A DNA stretch of 64,000 nt. It comes from Desulfobulbaceae bacterium DB1. Its GTDB lineage: Bacteria > Desulfobacterota > Desulfobulbia > Desulfobulbales > SURF-16. The position numbers and the translations under genes are program-made. Each line of letters begins with the position of its first letter. Position 1 is the stretch's first letter. Below the pieces are notes generated by a model that saw only the letters and a list, made by a program, of their open reading frames with translations, made no database searches and was not told the origin of the DNA. The stretch spans positions 1-64,000 of the forward strand of contig MQUF01000015.1 in NCBI GenBank assembly GCA_001914235.1, read 5' to 3'. This document shows positions 9,733-18,393 of the stretch, one piece after another.

Positions 9733-10313
9733 TGTCTCTTCTTCGTAGTCGACCGGAGTTTCTTGATAATCTGAAAGAACTGGAAGTTCCCTTTGGTGAC
9801 GGCGCACTCGAAAGTTTGCATGCCGGCGACCTTGTCAGCCTCAGCGGCACCCTTTTTACCGGACGCGACCAGACCCATCGACGCATGATTGAACTGCTGG
9901 ATCAGGGAAAGTCCTTGCCCGTTGATCTGGCAGGACAGCTTCTTTATTATGTCGGGCCGAGCCCGGCGCGTCCGGGGCAGATCATCGGCGCGGCCGGCCC
10001 GACCACCAGTTATCGCATGGACAGCTATACTCCGCGACTGCTTGACTTGGGGCTGAAGGCCACCATGGGGAAAGGAGCGCGGTCCATGACGGTGCGTGAG
10101 GCGATGATGAAATCAGGGGCGATCTACCTGTCCGCTTTCGGCGGAGCAGGCGCCTATCTGTCGAAGTGTATTGTTGCCGCGGAAGTTGTGGCTTTCGCCG
10201 ATGCGGGGCCGGAGGCGCTGTATCGGTTCACGGTGAAAAATTTTCCGGCCGTGGTGATCAATGACATCCACGGCCGGGATTTTTACGATTCAGTCAGGCA
10301 AGGAAAGGTCTGA
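9732..10313 (+). CDS. fumB: Fe-S fumarate hydratase (class I), beta subunit
   Basis: Small subunit, 193 residues, equivalent to the C-terminal domain of one-chain class I fumarases. Recognised by LVSLSGTLFTGRDQTHRR, GAAGPTTSYRMDSYTPRLL, GLKATMGKGA and AFGGAGAYLSKCI. It starts inside the alpha stop codon. Its last 80 bases contain a perfect 10-bp stem, described separately, and it converges on ctpA with only 16 bases between stop codons. Confidence 0.92.
   Translation: MSLLRSRPEFLDNLKELEVPFGDGALESLHAGDLVSLSGTLFTGRDQTHRRMIELLDQGKSLPVDLAGQLLYYVGPSPARPGQIIGAAGPTTSYRMDSYTPRLLDLGLKATMGKGARSMTVREAMMKSGAIYLSAFGGAGAYLSKCIVAAEVVAFADAGPEALYRFTVKNFPAVVINDIHGRDFYDSVRQGKV
10245..10284. terminator. intragenic hairpin, possible ctpA terminator
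   Basis: A perfect 10-bp inverted repeat (ccggccgtgg at 10245-10254, ccacggccgg at 10268-10277) lies inside the 3' end of the fumarase beta gene. On the plus strand it is followed by gattttt. On the minus strand it is followed by aaaattttt. As it is downstream of the convergent ctpA stop, it may end ctpA transcription and limit read-through in both directions. Stem quality is clear; function is inferred. Confidence 0.5.
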
Positions 10314-10329
10314 AGCAGCGCCTTTTTTA

Positions 10330-11697
10330 TTACCGGCCGAGATCGAGCTTGCCGAATACAGCCAGACCTTTCAGCAGGGTCAGGGCCTGGGTAAGCTGGT
10401 TGTCTTTGCTGATATCCTCTTGTTCGGCTACATCCTCCGGCTCAGGCGCATCGGTGCCTTCTTGTGCGGGAGCTGTTTCCTCTTCAACGTCTTCCTCTTT
10501 TTTCTCATTGCCATTGGTAATGTGGTGCTTGAGGTCTTTTTCGCGGAGGAATTTGACCGGTTTCTTATTGTTTTCCGCATCAAGGGCGGTCAACTCGGTG
10601 GGGACGACGATATCGGGAGTGATGCCGGTGGCCTGGATTGATCGGTCATTCGGCGTGTAGTAACGAGCGGTTGTCAGCCTCAGACCCGCCCCGTCATCCA
10701 TGGGGATAATGGTCTGCACGGATCCCTTGCCGAAGGTCTGGGCGCCGAGGATAAGCGCCCGTTTATGATCCTGCAGCGCTCCGGCAACAATTTCAGAGGC
10801 GCTTGCGCTGCCTTCGTTGACCAACACAATGATGGGGAAGGTGTATTTTTCCCCGTTTGCATGAGCACGGAATTCCATGTTCTGTTCTTTTATCCGGCCC
10901 TTGGTGTAAACAATCATCCCTTCATCGAGAAAAATATCGGAAATTTTTACCGCTTGATCCAGCAGGCCGCCCGGATTGTTGCGGAGATCAATGATGAGCC
11001 CGGTCAATTTGGCCTCTTCGCCCAGTTTGTCGAGTTGATCCTTGAACTCCTTCGTGGTTTTTGACTGGAAATTGCGGATGCGCAGATACCCGTAGCCCGG
11101 TTCCAGCATTTTTGAGGTCACGCTGATCAGCGGGATGACATTGCGGACAATGGTAACATCCTTCAGTTCGGTGAAACCCTCGCGCAGTATGGAGACGGTG
11201 ACTTCCGTTCCCTGTGGGCCACGCAGTCTTTTAACCGCTTCCATCAAGGTCATGTCCTTGGTCGATTCGTCGTCGATTTTCAGGATTTTGTCACCTGATT
11301 TCAATCCTTTTTTAAAGGCAGGCGTTCCTTCGATGGGTGAAACAACGGTCAGAATTCCGTCCTTCATGGAAATTTCGATACCGATGCCGGAGAAGCTGCC
11401 TTTGGTTTCGATCTTCAGTTCCTGAAAATCGTCGGGCTTCATGTAGGAAGAATGGGGGTCAAGGGTGGTAAGCATGCCCTTGATCGCTCCTTCGAGTACC
11501 TGTTCCGTATTTATCTCTTCCACATAATTTTTTTCCAGCAGATTGAGCACATTGGAAAAGATTTCAAGATTTTTGTAGATGTCCTGGGTTTTTGCCTGAA
11601 CCTTGGTGTCGTGTTCCAGGAAGATAAGGCTGAAAGCGGGAAGGCAAACCAGAGCGATAACAAGGGTTTTCCAGAACAGAGATGTCTTTTTTTTCAT
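10330..11697 (-). CDS. ctpA: S41 carboxy-terminal processing protease CtpA
   Basis: Periplasmic serine protease with an N-terminal signal/anchor (residues about 8-27). A PDZ domain spans about 95-180 (GIGIEISMKDG, GLKSGDKILKIDD). The S41 catalytic core contains NEGSASASEI with the catalytic Ser near residue 299, and GAQTFGKGSVQ with general-base Lys324. The acidic tail after about residue 400 is low complexity. Relatives trim or degrade cell-wall hydrolases. Here it lies 345 bases downstream of envC on the same strand, so control of septal hydrolases is a reasonable guess. Confidence 0.93.
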   Translation of the reverse strand: MKKKTSLFWKTLVIALVCLPAFSLIFLEHDTKVQAKTQDIYKNLEIFSNVLNLLEKNYVEEINTEQVLEGAIKGMLTTLDPHSSYMKPDDFQELKIETKGSFSGIGIEISMKDGILTVVSPIEGTPAFKKGLKSGDKILKIDDESTKDMTLMEAVKRLRGPQGTEVTVSILREGFTELKDVTIVRNVIPLISVTSKMLEPGYGYLRIRNFQSKTTKEFKDQLDKLGEEAKLTGLIIDLRNNPGGLLDQAVKISDIFLDEGMIVYTKGRIKEQNMEFRAHANGEKYTFPIIVLVNEGSASASEIVAGALQDHKRALILGAQTFGKGSVQTIIPMDDGAGLRLTTARYYTPNDRSIQATGITPDIVVPTELTALDAENNKKPVKFLREKDLKHHITNGNEKKEEDVEEETAPAQEGTDAPEPEDVAEQEDISKDNQLTQALTLLKGLAVFGKLDLGR

Positions 11698-12042
11698 AAA
11701 ATTACCGTTGGAAACGTTGTGACATTAGGCAGCATTGACGGACAAATTCATTCTATATCTTTTTTCTGCAGAGCGTGGGGCATCCGGCGCTTCGGGCCTG
11801 AGGATTCAATACAGGTTATAATTTAACAATATAATTTTACTTTTTTCAACAAGATAGAGAATTTTTATCAATGTAGCATGGAGCAATCATTCTCACAATG
11901 TCAAATCATATAAAAAAATCCCTTAAACCGTGGTAAAAAAAATAACTGTTACATCATCGGAACAGAAACGGCAAAAGGGCCTGGGGAAAAAAAGGGTTGG
12001 AGGTGAAATAGCTGTTTTCCCGCCGGCGCAACTTCTCGTCGC
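11698..12042 (-). other. intergenic gap between envC and ctpA
   Basis: No gene seen on either strand; the short frames here lack family features. The part at 11815-11850 is very AT-rich. Read on the minus strand it holds TTGAAA (11849-11844), 17 bases, then TTAAAT (11826-11821), a weak candidate for the ctpA promoter. A stem of 8 bp (gcaacttc / gaagttgc, 12028-12055) spans the envC stop codon but lacks a U-run. Confidence 0.4.
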
Positions 12043-13326
12043 TCAGCGAAGTTGCGAATCCTCAAAAGAAAGCAGTGAGGAATCAAGCCAGTTACACGGA
12101 TCCTGCACCTCGGTATTATAACGTATTTCAAAGTGGAGCCCTTCCTGCAGGGTGCCGGTGTGCAGGCTGGTAGCACCTATTTTGTCATGCTGCTGAACGG
12201 AGTCGCCGACTTTGACAAGAATTTCGCCAACGCCGCTGACCAATGAATAGTAGTGGTTTCCGTGGTCGATGATGATCAGGTTGCCGTAACCTCGCATGGC
12301 GCCAGCATACACTATTTTCCCCTGGTAAACGGCTTGAATATCGCTGCCCGGCGGACATTCGATGTCAATGCCGTTGCTTTGGACGGCCGATTCAGTATCG
12401 GCAGCATCATTTTTTTTGAACGAACGGACAACGGTGCCCGCGGCTGGAGGGGGAAGTTTGCCCTTTTCCGCGGCAAAACCTTTTGCCGATGCGGGTTTTC
12501 GTTTCTTGAAGGCCTTGAGCGGATAGTCGCGGATGTGTTTCATTTCGCGTTCATCCTTGGCTGCCTGTGTCCGTGTCTCCAATTCTTGCAGGGTCCGGGT
12601 AAGCTGCGCCGATGCACTTTCAAGCTCGGCAACGGCCTGCTGGTAGAGTGCCTTTTCCATCTTGACCCGTTCCAGGACGGCCTTTCTTTCCCATTGCTTT
12701 TCTTCCAGGTTGTTTCTCTGCTCCTGAACAAGCAGCACCACTTGGCCGAGCCGCCTTTTTTCTTCTGCGTGGGCTTTGCCGGCTGATTCCAATTCCTTCA
12801 TCTTTTCTTTGTAGCTGGTGAACACCTCGCGGTCATGCTGCAGCATAAAATGGAAGCCGTCCTGCAAGCTTACCAGGTCGGCGAGGGACTCGGCCGAAAA
12901 GGCGGCGTTCATGATGCCGATATCTCCCGTCCTGTAATAGGCGGCCAATCTTTTTTCCATGTGCCGGCGAAGAGCCTCTTTTTCAGCAAGAATCCGCTCG
13001 GCTTCCTGTTTTTTTTCCAGGGTCAATTCGTCCTGCCGCAGCATGTCCCGTTCCAGCCCCGCCAGTTTTTCGCTTTCAAGGGCAATGCGCCGGTCGATTT
13101 GTTCCAGTTCGCTCAACAAGTCGACTTCCCTTTTTCTCGATTCTTCCACTTTTGACTGATGGGTGCTGATGCCGGTTTGCACCTTTTCAATATTTTTTTT
13201 CTGCTGCATGACCTGTTCGTCGAGCTTCTTGATCTGCTCAAGGTCGGCGGAACGGGCGGGCGGGTTGCCGGCGGCGAGTGTGGTGAAGAGGAGGAGTATG
13301 TTGAGCAGAACGGCGCGACTTTTCAT
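12043..13326 (-). CDS. envC: EnvC-like murein hydrolase activator
   Basis: Periplasmic protein of 427 residues: a signal peptide (MKSRAVLLNILLLFTTLAAG), a long coiled coil (about residues 30-260) and a C-terminal LytM (M23) domain. The zinc ligands look degenerate: the HxxxD motif reads SNGID, and the final HxH region reads LHFEIR. This matches EnvC, which activates amidases rather than cutting murein itself. The start at 13326 is chosen over an upstream ATG because it gives the signal peptide and overlaps the ftsX stop (ATGA). FtsEX recruits EnvC in E. coli, and the gene order here fits that partnership. Confidence 0.87.
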   Translation of the reverse strand: MKSRAVLLNILLLFTTLAAGNPPARSADLEQIKKLDEQVMQQKKNIEKVQTGISTHQSKVEESRKREVDLLSELEQIDRRIALESEKLAGLERDMLRQDELTLEKKQEAERILAEKEALRRHMEKRLAAYYRTGDIGIMNAAFSAESLADLVSLQDGFHFMLQHDREVFTSYKEKMKELESAGKAHAEEKRRLGQVVLLVQEQRNNLEEKQWERKAVLERVKMEKALYQQAVAELESASAQLTRTLQELETRTQAAKDEREMKHIRDYPLKAFKKRKPASAKGFAAEKGKLPPPAAGTVVRSFKKNDAADTESAVQSNGIDIECPPGSDIQAVYQGKIVYAGAMRGYGNLIIIDHGNHYYSLVSGVGEILVKVGDSVQQHDKIGATSLHTGTLQEGLHFEIRYNTEVQDPCNWLDSSLLSFEDSQLR

Positions 13327-14210
13327 ACTTTCAGGAGTTTGCGGATGGAGAGCACGCTGCCGACCGTGCAGAGCGCTATGCTGATCGAGAGGATCAGGAA
13401 AGATTCGCCAAAGGACAAAAAGGATAACTGGAATACGTTGATAAAGCCGGGACCGCTGAAATTGTGCGCGACCCATTGAAAAAGAAAATTCAGGGCGCCG
13501 AGGCCGAACCCCGCCCCGAAAAGACCGAGGAGGAAGCCTTCAACAAGAACAGGACCTCGAATATAGCTGTTTGTGGCACCCAGATACCTGAGGACTTTCA
13601 GCTCCTGTTCACGGGCGTAAAGGGTGAGTCGCAATGTGTACGAAACCATGAACATGGTGGTGAGAATGAGCAGAAAACCGCTGATAATGACGATAAAGCG
13701 CAGAAGCGTGACGAAGTAGCCGAACCTTTCCACCCATCCGTGCCCATACTGCACTTTGGAGACTCCGGGCAGGTTTTTCAGATAGTCGGCGAATTCCTTG
13801 ATTTTCGTCAGATTTTTCAAACCTTTGTCAGGGTGGATTTCCGCCGAAAAGGGCAGGAAGGCGGAAGTGAGATCGGCAAGGACATCGCGGTCATCGCCGA
13901 GTTGTCTGCCCAGTCGCTCAAAGGCATCGGTCGGGCTGATAAAGTCAATTTTTTCAATCTTGGCGAAACCGGCTGCTTTTTTGCGAAACAGATCCTGCTG
14001 CACGGGGTTGAGTTCCGATTCGAGATAAACAACAAGCCGCAATTCTCCGCCAAGTCGGGCACCGGCCTCAATCATATTGCTGTAAATAAGGTAAAAGAAA
14101 GAAAAAATCAGCACCGACAGGGTAACGGTGAGCAGGGTCATGGACTGGATTCCCCATGACTGTTCGATGTTTCTTTTGGTCTGGGTCAGAATGAAGAGTG
14201 GATATTTCAT
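13323..14210 (-). CDS. ftsX: cell division membrane protein FtsX
   Basis: Inner-membrane partner of FtsE. The 295 residues have a cytoplasmic start (MKYPLFILTQTKRNI), a first membrane helix (about 24-45), a periplasmic domain of about 120 residues that in relatives binds the hydrolase activator, and three more helices (about 165-190, 215-240 and 265-290). The segment YAREQELKVLRYLGATNSYIRG is typical of the permease family. It is coupled to envC by an ATGA overlap and lies 54 bases after ftsE. Confidence 0.92.
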   Translation of the reverse strand: MKYPLFILTQTKRNIEQSWGIQSMTLLTVTLSVLIFSFFYLIYSNMIEAGARLGGELRLVVYLESELNPVQQDLFRKKAAGFAKIEKIDFISPTDAFERLGRQLGDDRDVLADLTSAFLPFSAEIHPDKGLKNLTKIKEFADYLKNLPGVSKVQYGHGWVERFGYFVTLLRFIVIISGFLLILTTMFMVSYTLRLTLYAREQELKVLRYLGATNSYIRGPVLVEGFLLGLFGAGFGLGALNFLFQWVAHNFSGPGFINVFQLSFLSFGESFLILSISIALCTVGSVLSIRKLLKV

Positions 14211-14264
14211 GCAATGTCTCGAGAAAGAGGGAGTTGGAACACGTTTAATGGAGTAGTATCCGCA

Positions 14265-14963
14265 TTAAAGTTCTTGCATCTCGCCTTGGCGCAGTTCAAA
14301 TTTCCGGTGACTTGTTTCCCGATAAATGGATTCGTCATGGGTGGCAATGATAATGGTTGACCCACGCTGGTTGAGTTCGTTGAAGAGATTCATGACCAGT
14401 CCGGTTGTAACGGCATCGAGGTTGCCGGTCGGTTCGTCCGCCAGGATAAGAGGAGGAGCATTGGCCGCGGCCCTGGCAATGGCCACGCGTTGCTGTTCTC
14501 CCCTGGAAATTTTTCCCGCGGGCTTGTTCTGTTTTTCGGTGAGTGCCAGTTTCGCCAGAAGCTCCATGACCCGCTCGCGAATTTCTTTCGGATTTGTGAA
14601 GCACACCTCCATGGGCATGGCGATGTTGTCGAAAACGGATTGACGCGGCAAGAGCCTGAAATCCTGATAGGCGACACCGATACGCTGCCGGAGTTGCTGG
14701 ATGTCGTTTGGTTTGAGAGAGCTTAAGTCCTTGCCCCCTATCTCAATCAGTCCCCTGGTCGGGGTTTCTATCCGGCAGAGAAGTTTCAGGAGAGTCGTCT
14801 TGCCGGAACCGCTAGGGCCGGTGAGAAAGACAAGTTCACCCTTTCGCGCGGAAAGGGAAACATTGCGCAGGGCGACCACATCCGGAGGGTATATTTTCGT
14901 CACCTTGACGATTTCCACCAGATTGGGGTTGGTGTTTTCAGAAAAGAATTCTTGCATGGCCAT
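14265..14963 (-). CDS. ftsE: cell division ATP-binding protein FtsE
   Basis: ABC ATPase of the FtsEX complex, which couples ATP hydrolysis at the septum to activation of cell-wall splitting. Walker A is [12 protein letters not shown] and Walker B is [12 protein letters not shown], with [10 protein letters not shown] after it. The signature reads [14 protein letters not shown], with Arg where LSGGQ normally has its first Gly. The start is uncertain: ATG 14963 and ATG 14957 both lack a strong ribosome binding site, and a further upstream frame would add 32 residues with no family match. It is transcribed away from the sigma54 activator gene. Confidence 0.9.
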   Translation of the reverse strand: MAMQEFFSENTNPNLVEIVKVTKIYPPDVVALRNVSLSARKGELVFLTGPSGSGKTTLLKLLCRIETPTRGLIEIGGKDLSSLKPNDIQQLRQRIGVAYQDFRLLPRQSVFDNIAMPMEVCFTNPKEIRERVMELLAKLALTEKQNKPAGKISRGEQQRVAIARAAANAPPLILADEPTGNLDAVTTGLVMNLFNELNQRGSTIIIATHDESIYRETSHRKFELRQGEMQEL

Positions 14964-15107
14964 ATGGGATGATGAGGTTTGCAGTTGACAATCAGCGGGT
15001 TGAGGATGTTCTCTGTGTGAAATTTGGAAAATTCCCGACCGTAAACTGGAAACCGGCAACAGTGAGTTGCTTCAATAGGGAATACTTTAAACTGTTTTTA
15101 AAAAAAA

Positions 15108-15137
15108 TTGACACCTTTTTCCCGTATATTGTATATC
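15108..15137 (+). promoter_or_regulatory. possible sigma70 promoter with palindrome
   Basis: A perfect TTGACA (15108-15113) is followed, after 18 bases, by TATATC (15132-15137), about 65 bases before the sigma54 activator gene. The -10 box lies in an inverted repeat, gtata-tcaattg-tatac (15131-15147), that could bind a regulator. The divergent ftsE gene starts 145 bases upstream. Confidence 0.45.
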
Positions 15138-15199
15138 AATTGTATACCAAAACTACGTAATAATTGAAATTTATTTTATAAATAACTTAACGGCAACAG

Positions 15200-16228
15200 G
15201 TGGATCCCCCATTGGCCACGCCTCTCCCCGCAAAAATCGACGCAAAGGATACAGCCCCATCCGCCTTTTATCCCCGGATTATAGGGAAAAGCAAGCCGCT
15301 GCTTGAATTGTTCGATATCATAGAAAAAGTATGTGACACGAATGCCACTGTTCTTATTCAGGGGGAAAGCGGAACAGGCAAAGAACTTATTGCTCAGGCG
15401 CTTCATTACGGCAGCGAACGGAAGAACGGACCTTTCATTCCGGTAAATTGCGGCGCGATCCCGGCGGAGCTCCTGGAAAGCGAACTCTTCGGTCATGAAA
15501 AAGGCGCTTTTACCCATGCCATCCGTACCCGGCTGGGTCGTTTTGAACTGGCCGACGGCGGCACGGTTTTTCTTGATGAAGTTGCGGAGATGAGCCCTTT
15601 GCTCCAGGTAAAATTGTTGCGTGTCCTCCAGGAAAAACAGTTTGAGCGGATCGGCGGAACCAAGACGATTGTTTCCGATTTTCGGGTGATTGCCGCCACC
15701 AACCGGGACCTGGACCAGGAAGTGGCCGAGGGCCGTTTCCGGGAGGATCTCTATTACCGGCTGACCGTCATCCCCATCAAGGCGCCGCCGCTGCGCAACC
15801 GTTTGTCCGATGTCCCCCTGTTGGTTGAATATTTTATTGATCGATTCAACAGGTCGAAAAAAAGAACGATTTCCCGTATCGATGATGAGGTGATGGCGTA
15901 TCTGTTCCATTATTCATGGCCCGGGAATGTCCGGGAACTGGAAAATGTGGTGGAAAGAATGGTGATCCTCTGCCAGGGTGATGCCATAACCTGCGATGAT
16001 TTGCCGGCCAAGATCCGCGCCGCGGAACATCGGGCGGAGCGCACCGGTGAAATTCCTCCCCATGGTTTTTGTTTGAGTCACGAGGTGGCTGAATTTGAAA
16101 AACGTTTGATTCTCCAGGCCCTTGATCAGTCGAAATGGGTGAAAAACAGGGCGGCAAAGCTGCTTCATGTTAATCGAACCACCCTGCTTGAAAAGATGAA
16201 GCGTCATGGAATAGGCAAAGAAGAATGA
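15200..16228 (+). CDS. sigma54-dependent activator without receiver (FlrA/FleQ-like)
   Basis: Bacterial enhancer-binding protein of 342 residues: AAA+ sigma54 domain (about 32-255) and a Fis-type HTH at the end (WVKNRAAKLLHVNRTTLLEKM). Walker A is GESGTGKEL and Walker B is VFLDEVAEM. The sigma54-contacting loop is GAFTHA instead of GAFTGA. There is no receiver and almost no sensory N-terminus, so it is probably controlled by a partner or by its level. Its place at the head of the flagellar block suggests a master flagellar regulator, as an inference. The GTG start at 15200 has no good ribosome binding site. Confidence 0.82.
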   Translation: MDPPLATPLPAKIDAKDTAPSAFYPRIIGKSKPLLELFDIIEKVCDTNATVLIQGESGTGKELIAQALHYGSERKNGPFIPVNCGAIPAELLESELFGHEKGAFTHAIRTRLGRFELADGGTVFLDEVAEMSPLLQVKLLRVLQEKQFERIGGTKTIVSDFRVIAATNRDLDQEVAEGRFREDLYYRLTVIPIKAPPLRNRLSDVPLLVEYFIDRFNRSKKRTISRIDDEVMAYLFHYSWPGNVRELENVVERMVILCQGDAITCDDLPAKIRAAEHRAERTGEIPPHGFCLSHEVAEFEKRLILQALDQSKWVKNRAAKLLHVNRTTLLEKMKRHGIGKEE

Positions 16229-16268
16229 CAGGCCCTGTTTTTTCCACGTTGCGCGGCCGTGGATACCG

Positions 16269-18392
16269 ATGATTTTCTTGCAAACCCATCATAGTGATCG
16301 TTGTGGTGTCTCGGCTGCAGGACGGTTGTGGGTTTTCGTTTTTTTTCTTTTGTTTTTCCCGCCCGTTGATTTTCGGTCTTGTTTTCCTTTCTGCTCGAGC
16401 GTGACTTTTGCTGCTGACATGAGTGAGGAAGAGGCTCTTAAGGAGCTGCTCAAGCGCCGGGAAGAGAAGTTGTGGCAGGATGCCAATGATGCCTTGCGAT
16501 TGGGCAAGGATCGGGAGGCGGCCGAATCCTTCCTGGGCTATTATCGCAAGTACCCTGCTTCACCCCTGGCTGAAGAGGCGTTGTGGCAGACCGCAAATCT
16601 TCATCGGGAACTTGCCTTGGCCGATGCTGACGCGGACTGGGAGGTGGTCAAGGATCTTTTTCGTTCCTACACCATTGATTACCCGGATTCTCCCCGGCAG
16701 GCGGAAAGTTACTTTCAGGTGGGAAACGCCTATGTGCACATGGGATATTACCGGGAGGCCATGACCTATTTCGGCCTTTTTGTTCAAAAATTTCCGTCCA
16801 GCCCCCAGATCGATGAGGCCAGGTACATGAAATCCCGCATTCTCCTCCAGATCGGCCGACTCAATGAAGCAGCCGCTGCCTTTGAAGATCTGGGCTTGAG
16901 CCGGGATCCCATTTCTCAGCTGCGTGCTGAAGCGGGCGGGGCGCATATTGATTTTGCCCGGCAGAAATATCATGACGCCTTGGCGGTCTACTTGAAAATA
17001 TTGCGGAGGGATCCGGCTTTTTACGTGAGCGATCCTGATATCCTCCGCAACAAGGGAATTGCCAACCTTCGGGTGGGAAACCGGGATGAAGGGCGCAGGG
17101 ATCTGCTGCAATATCTCAATGTCACCGGGTTTGGCCCCTCCCGTGCCGAAATATTATTCGAACTTGCCGAAAGTTATGGGGTGGATGGTCAGGCTCAGTC
17201 TGCCGAAAAGTTTTATATGCAGATCGTCGAGGAAGGAAAACCGGAAGGCCGCGAGGTCGTCTTGAGCCGTTTCCGCCTGGCCCAATTGAAAAAGCCTGAT
17301 CAGGGCGATAAGGCGGCAACGGAAAAGGTGGAACAGCCGCCGCCCAAGGATGATCAGCCCTTCCAGGCGGTGCTTGATACCCAATATGCCGACCCCGTCA
17401 GCCAGGACGCTCGACTGGAGATGATCCGGCGCCATTGGCAGCGTGGTGAGCTGGATCAGGCATATTCCACGGGCAGGGCCTACCTTCGGCATCAGGCCTC
17501 GAAGTCGGAAAAAGATGAAGTGATTGACGTCATGGGGCGGATTCTGATCACGCGGATGGAAAAATTGTTGCAGGAAAAAAAATATGGGGAAATATACCAG
17601 CTCTATCAGGATGAATATCCCCAGATCAAGGAGTACAAAGGGGGAAAACTGCTTTATCTTGTCGGTCGCGCCCTGGAAGAAATGGCATTGTACCGCCAGG
17701 CCGGGGTGGTTTATTACCGGGCCATGGCCCTTGCCTTGAGTGATGCGGAACTGCTTGATCTTTATGTTCACCGGGCCTTGACCTACCTTGCCGATAATGA
17801 TTTGAAGTCTGCCCAGCGTCTGCTCAAGTACCTGCGGATTCTTTATGCATCAAATAAGGCTCTCGGCGAGATCTGCTGGCTGAGCGGTCAACTGCGGGAA
17901 CGGCAGGGGCGTCCCGGGGACGCCTTGGAATTTTATAAAATTGCTGTTGAGAGCCCAACCTTTGCCGAAAAGAAAAATATTTACGCTGCTGATTATCTGA
18001 GGCTTCTTTTCGACCAAAATCAAATTTTCGAAAAGGCTGATGTGCTGACGACCTTTGCCGAACAGAAGTGGCTTTCTCCCCTGGAGCTGCAGCAGTGGTA
18101 TGGAAAGCTTGGTGATCGCTATCGGGAGGATGACGATCCGGTCAAGGCCGCGGAGGCTTACCGTGCTGCCGTGACTGAGGGAATGCCGGCGGACAGTGAG
18201 ACGGCCCAGATGCTTCAGTTGCGTCTCGGCGACATGCTTTATCTGCAGGGGATGAAAGAGGAGGCCGGCGTGCATTTTCAAAAGGCGACGGAAGGGAAGG
18301 TCGAACTGGTCAAGAAATTGGCGCAGCAGCGTTTGCGGCAGCAAAGCATCCAAAAATCCATGGCTGAAACGGAAGCCGTTTTGAAAAATTAG
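16269..18392 (+). CDS. exported TPR-repeat protein
   Basis: A 707-residue protein with an N-terminal signal peptide (hydrophobic run about 20-33, likely cut after SSVTFA near residue 53) and tetratricopeptide-like helical repeats along most of its length, for example EAESFLGYYRKYP and QAESYFQVGNAYVHMGYYREAM. It therefore acts in the periplasm or at the envelope, probably as a scaffold. It sits between two sigma54 activators and stops one base before the response-regulator ATG, so co-expression with flagellar control genes is likely. I cannot name a specific function. Confidence 0.7.
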   Translation: MIFLQTHHSDRCGVSAAGRLWVFVFFLLFFPPVDFRSCFPFCSSVTFAADMSEEEALKELLKRREEKLWQDANDALRLGKDREAAESFLGYYRKYPASPLAEEALWQTANLHRELALADADADWEVVKDLFRSYTIDYPDSPRQAESYFQVGNAYVHMGYYREAMTYFGLFVQKFPSSPQIDEARYMKSRILLQIGRLNEAAAAFEDLGLSRDPISQLRAEAGGAHIDFARQKYHDALAVYLKILRRDPAFYVSDPDILRNKGIANLRVGNRDEGRRDLLQYLNVTGFGPSRAEILFELAESYGVDGQAQSAEKFYMQIVEEGKPEGREVVLSRFRLAQLKKPDQGDKAATEKVEQPPPKDDQPFQAVLDTQYADPVSQDARLEMIRRHWQRGELDQAYSTGRAYLRHQASKSEKDEVIDVMGRILITRMEKLLQEKKYGEIYQLYQDEYPQIKEYKGGKLLYLVGRALEEMALYRQAGVVYYRAMALALSDAELLDLYVHRALTYLADNDLKSAQRLLKYLRILYASNKALGEICWLSGQLRERQGRPGDALEFYKIAVESPTFAEKKNIYAADYLRLLFDQNQIFEKADVLTTFAEQKWLSPLELQQWYGKLGDRYREDDDPVKAAEAYRAAVTEGMPADSETAQMLQLRLGDMLYLQGMKEEAGVHFQKATEGKVELVKKLAQQRLRQQSIQKSMAETEAVLKN

Positions 18393-18393
18393 C

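Noticed and set aside
12028-12055. Hairpin at the envC stop codon as terminator
   Set aside because: The 8-bp stem has no following T-run on either strand.
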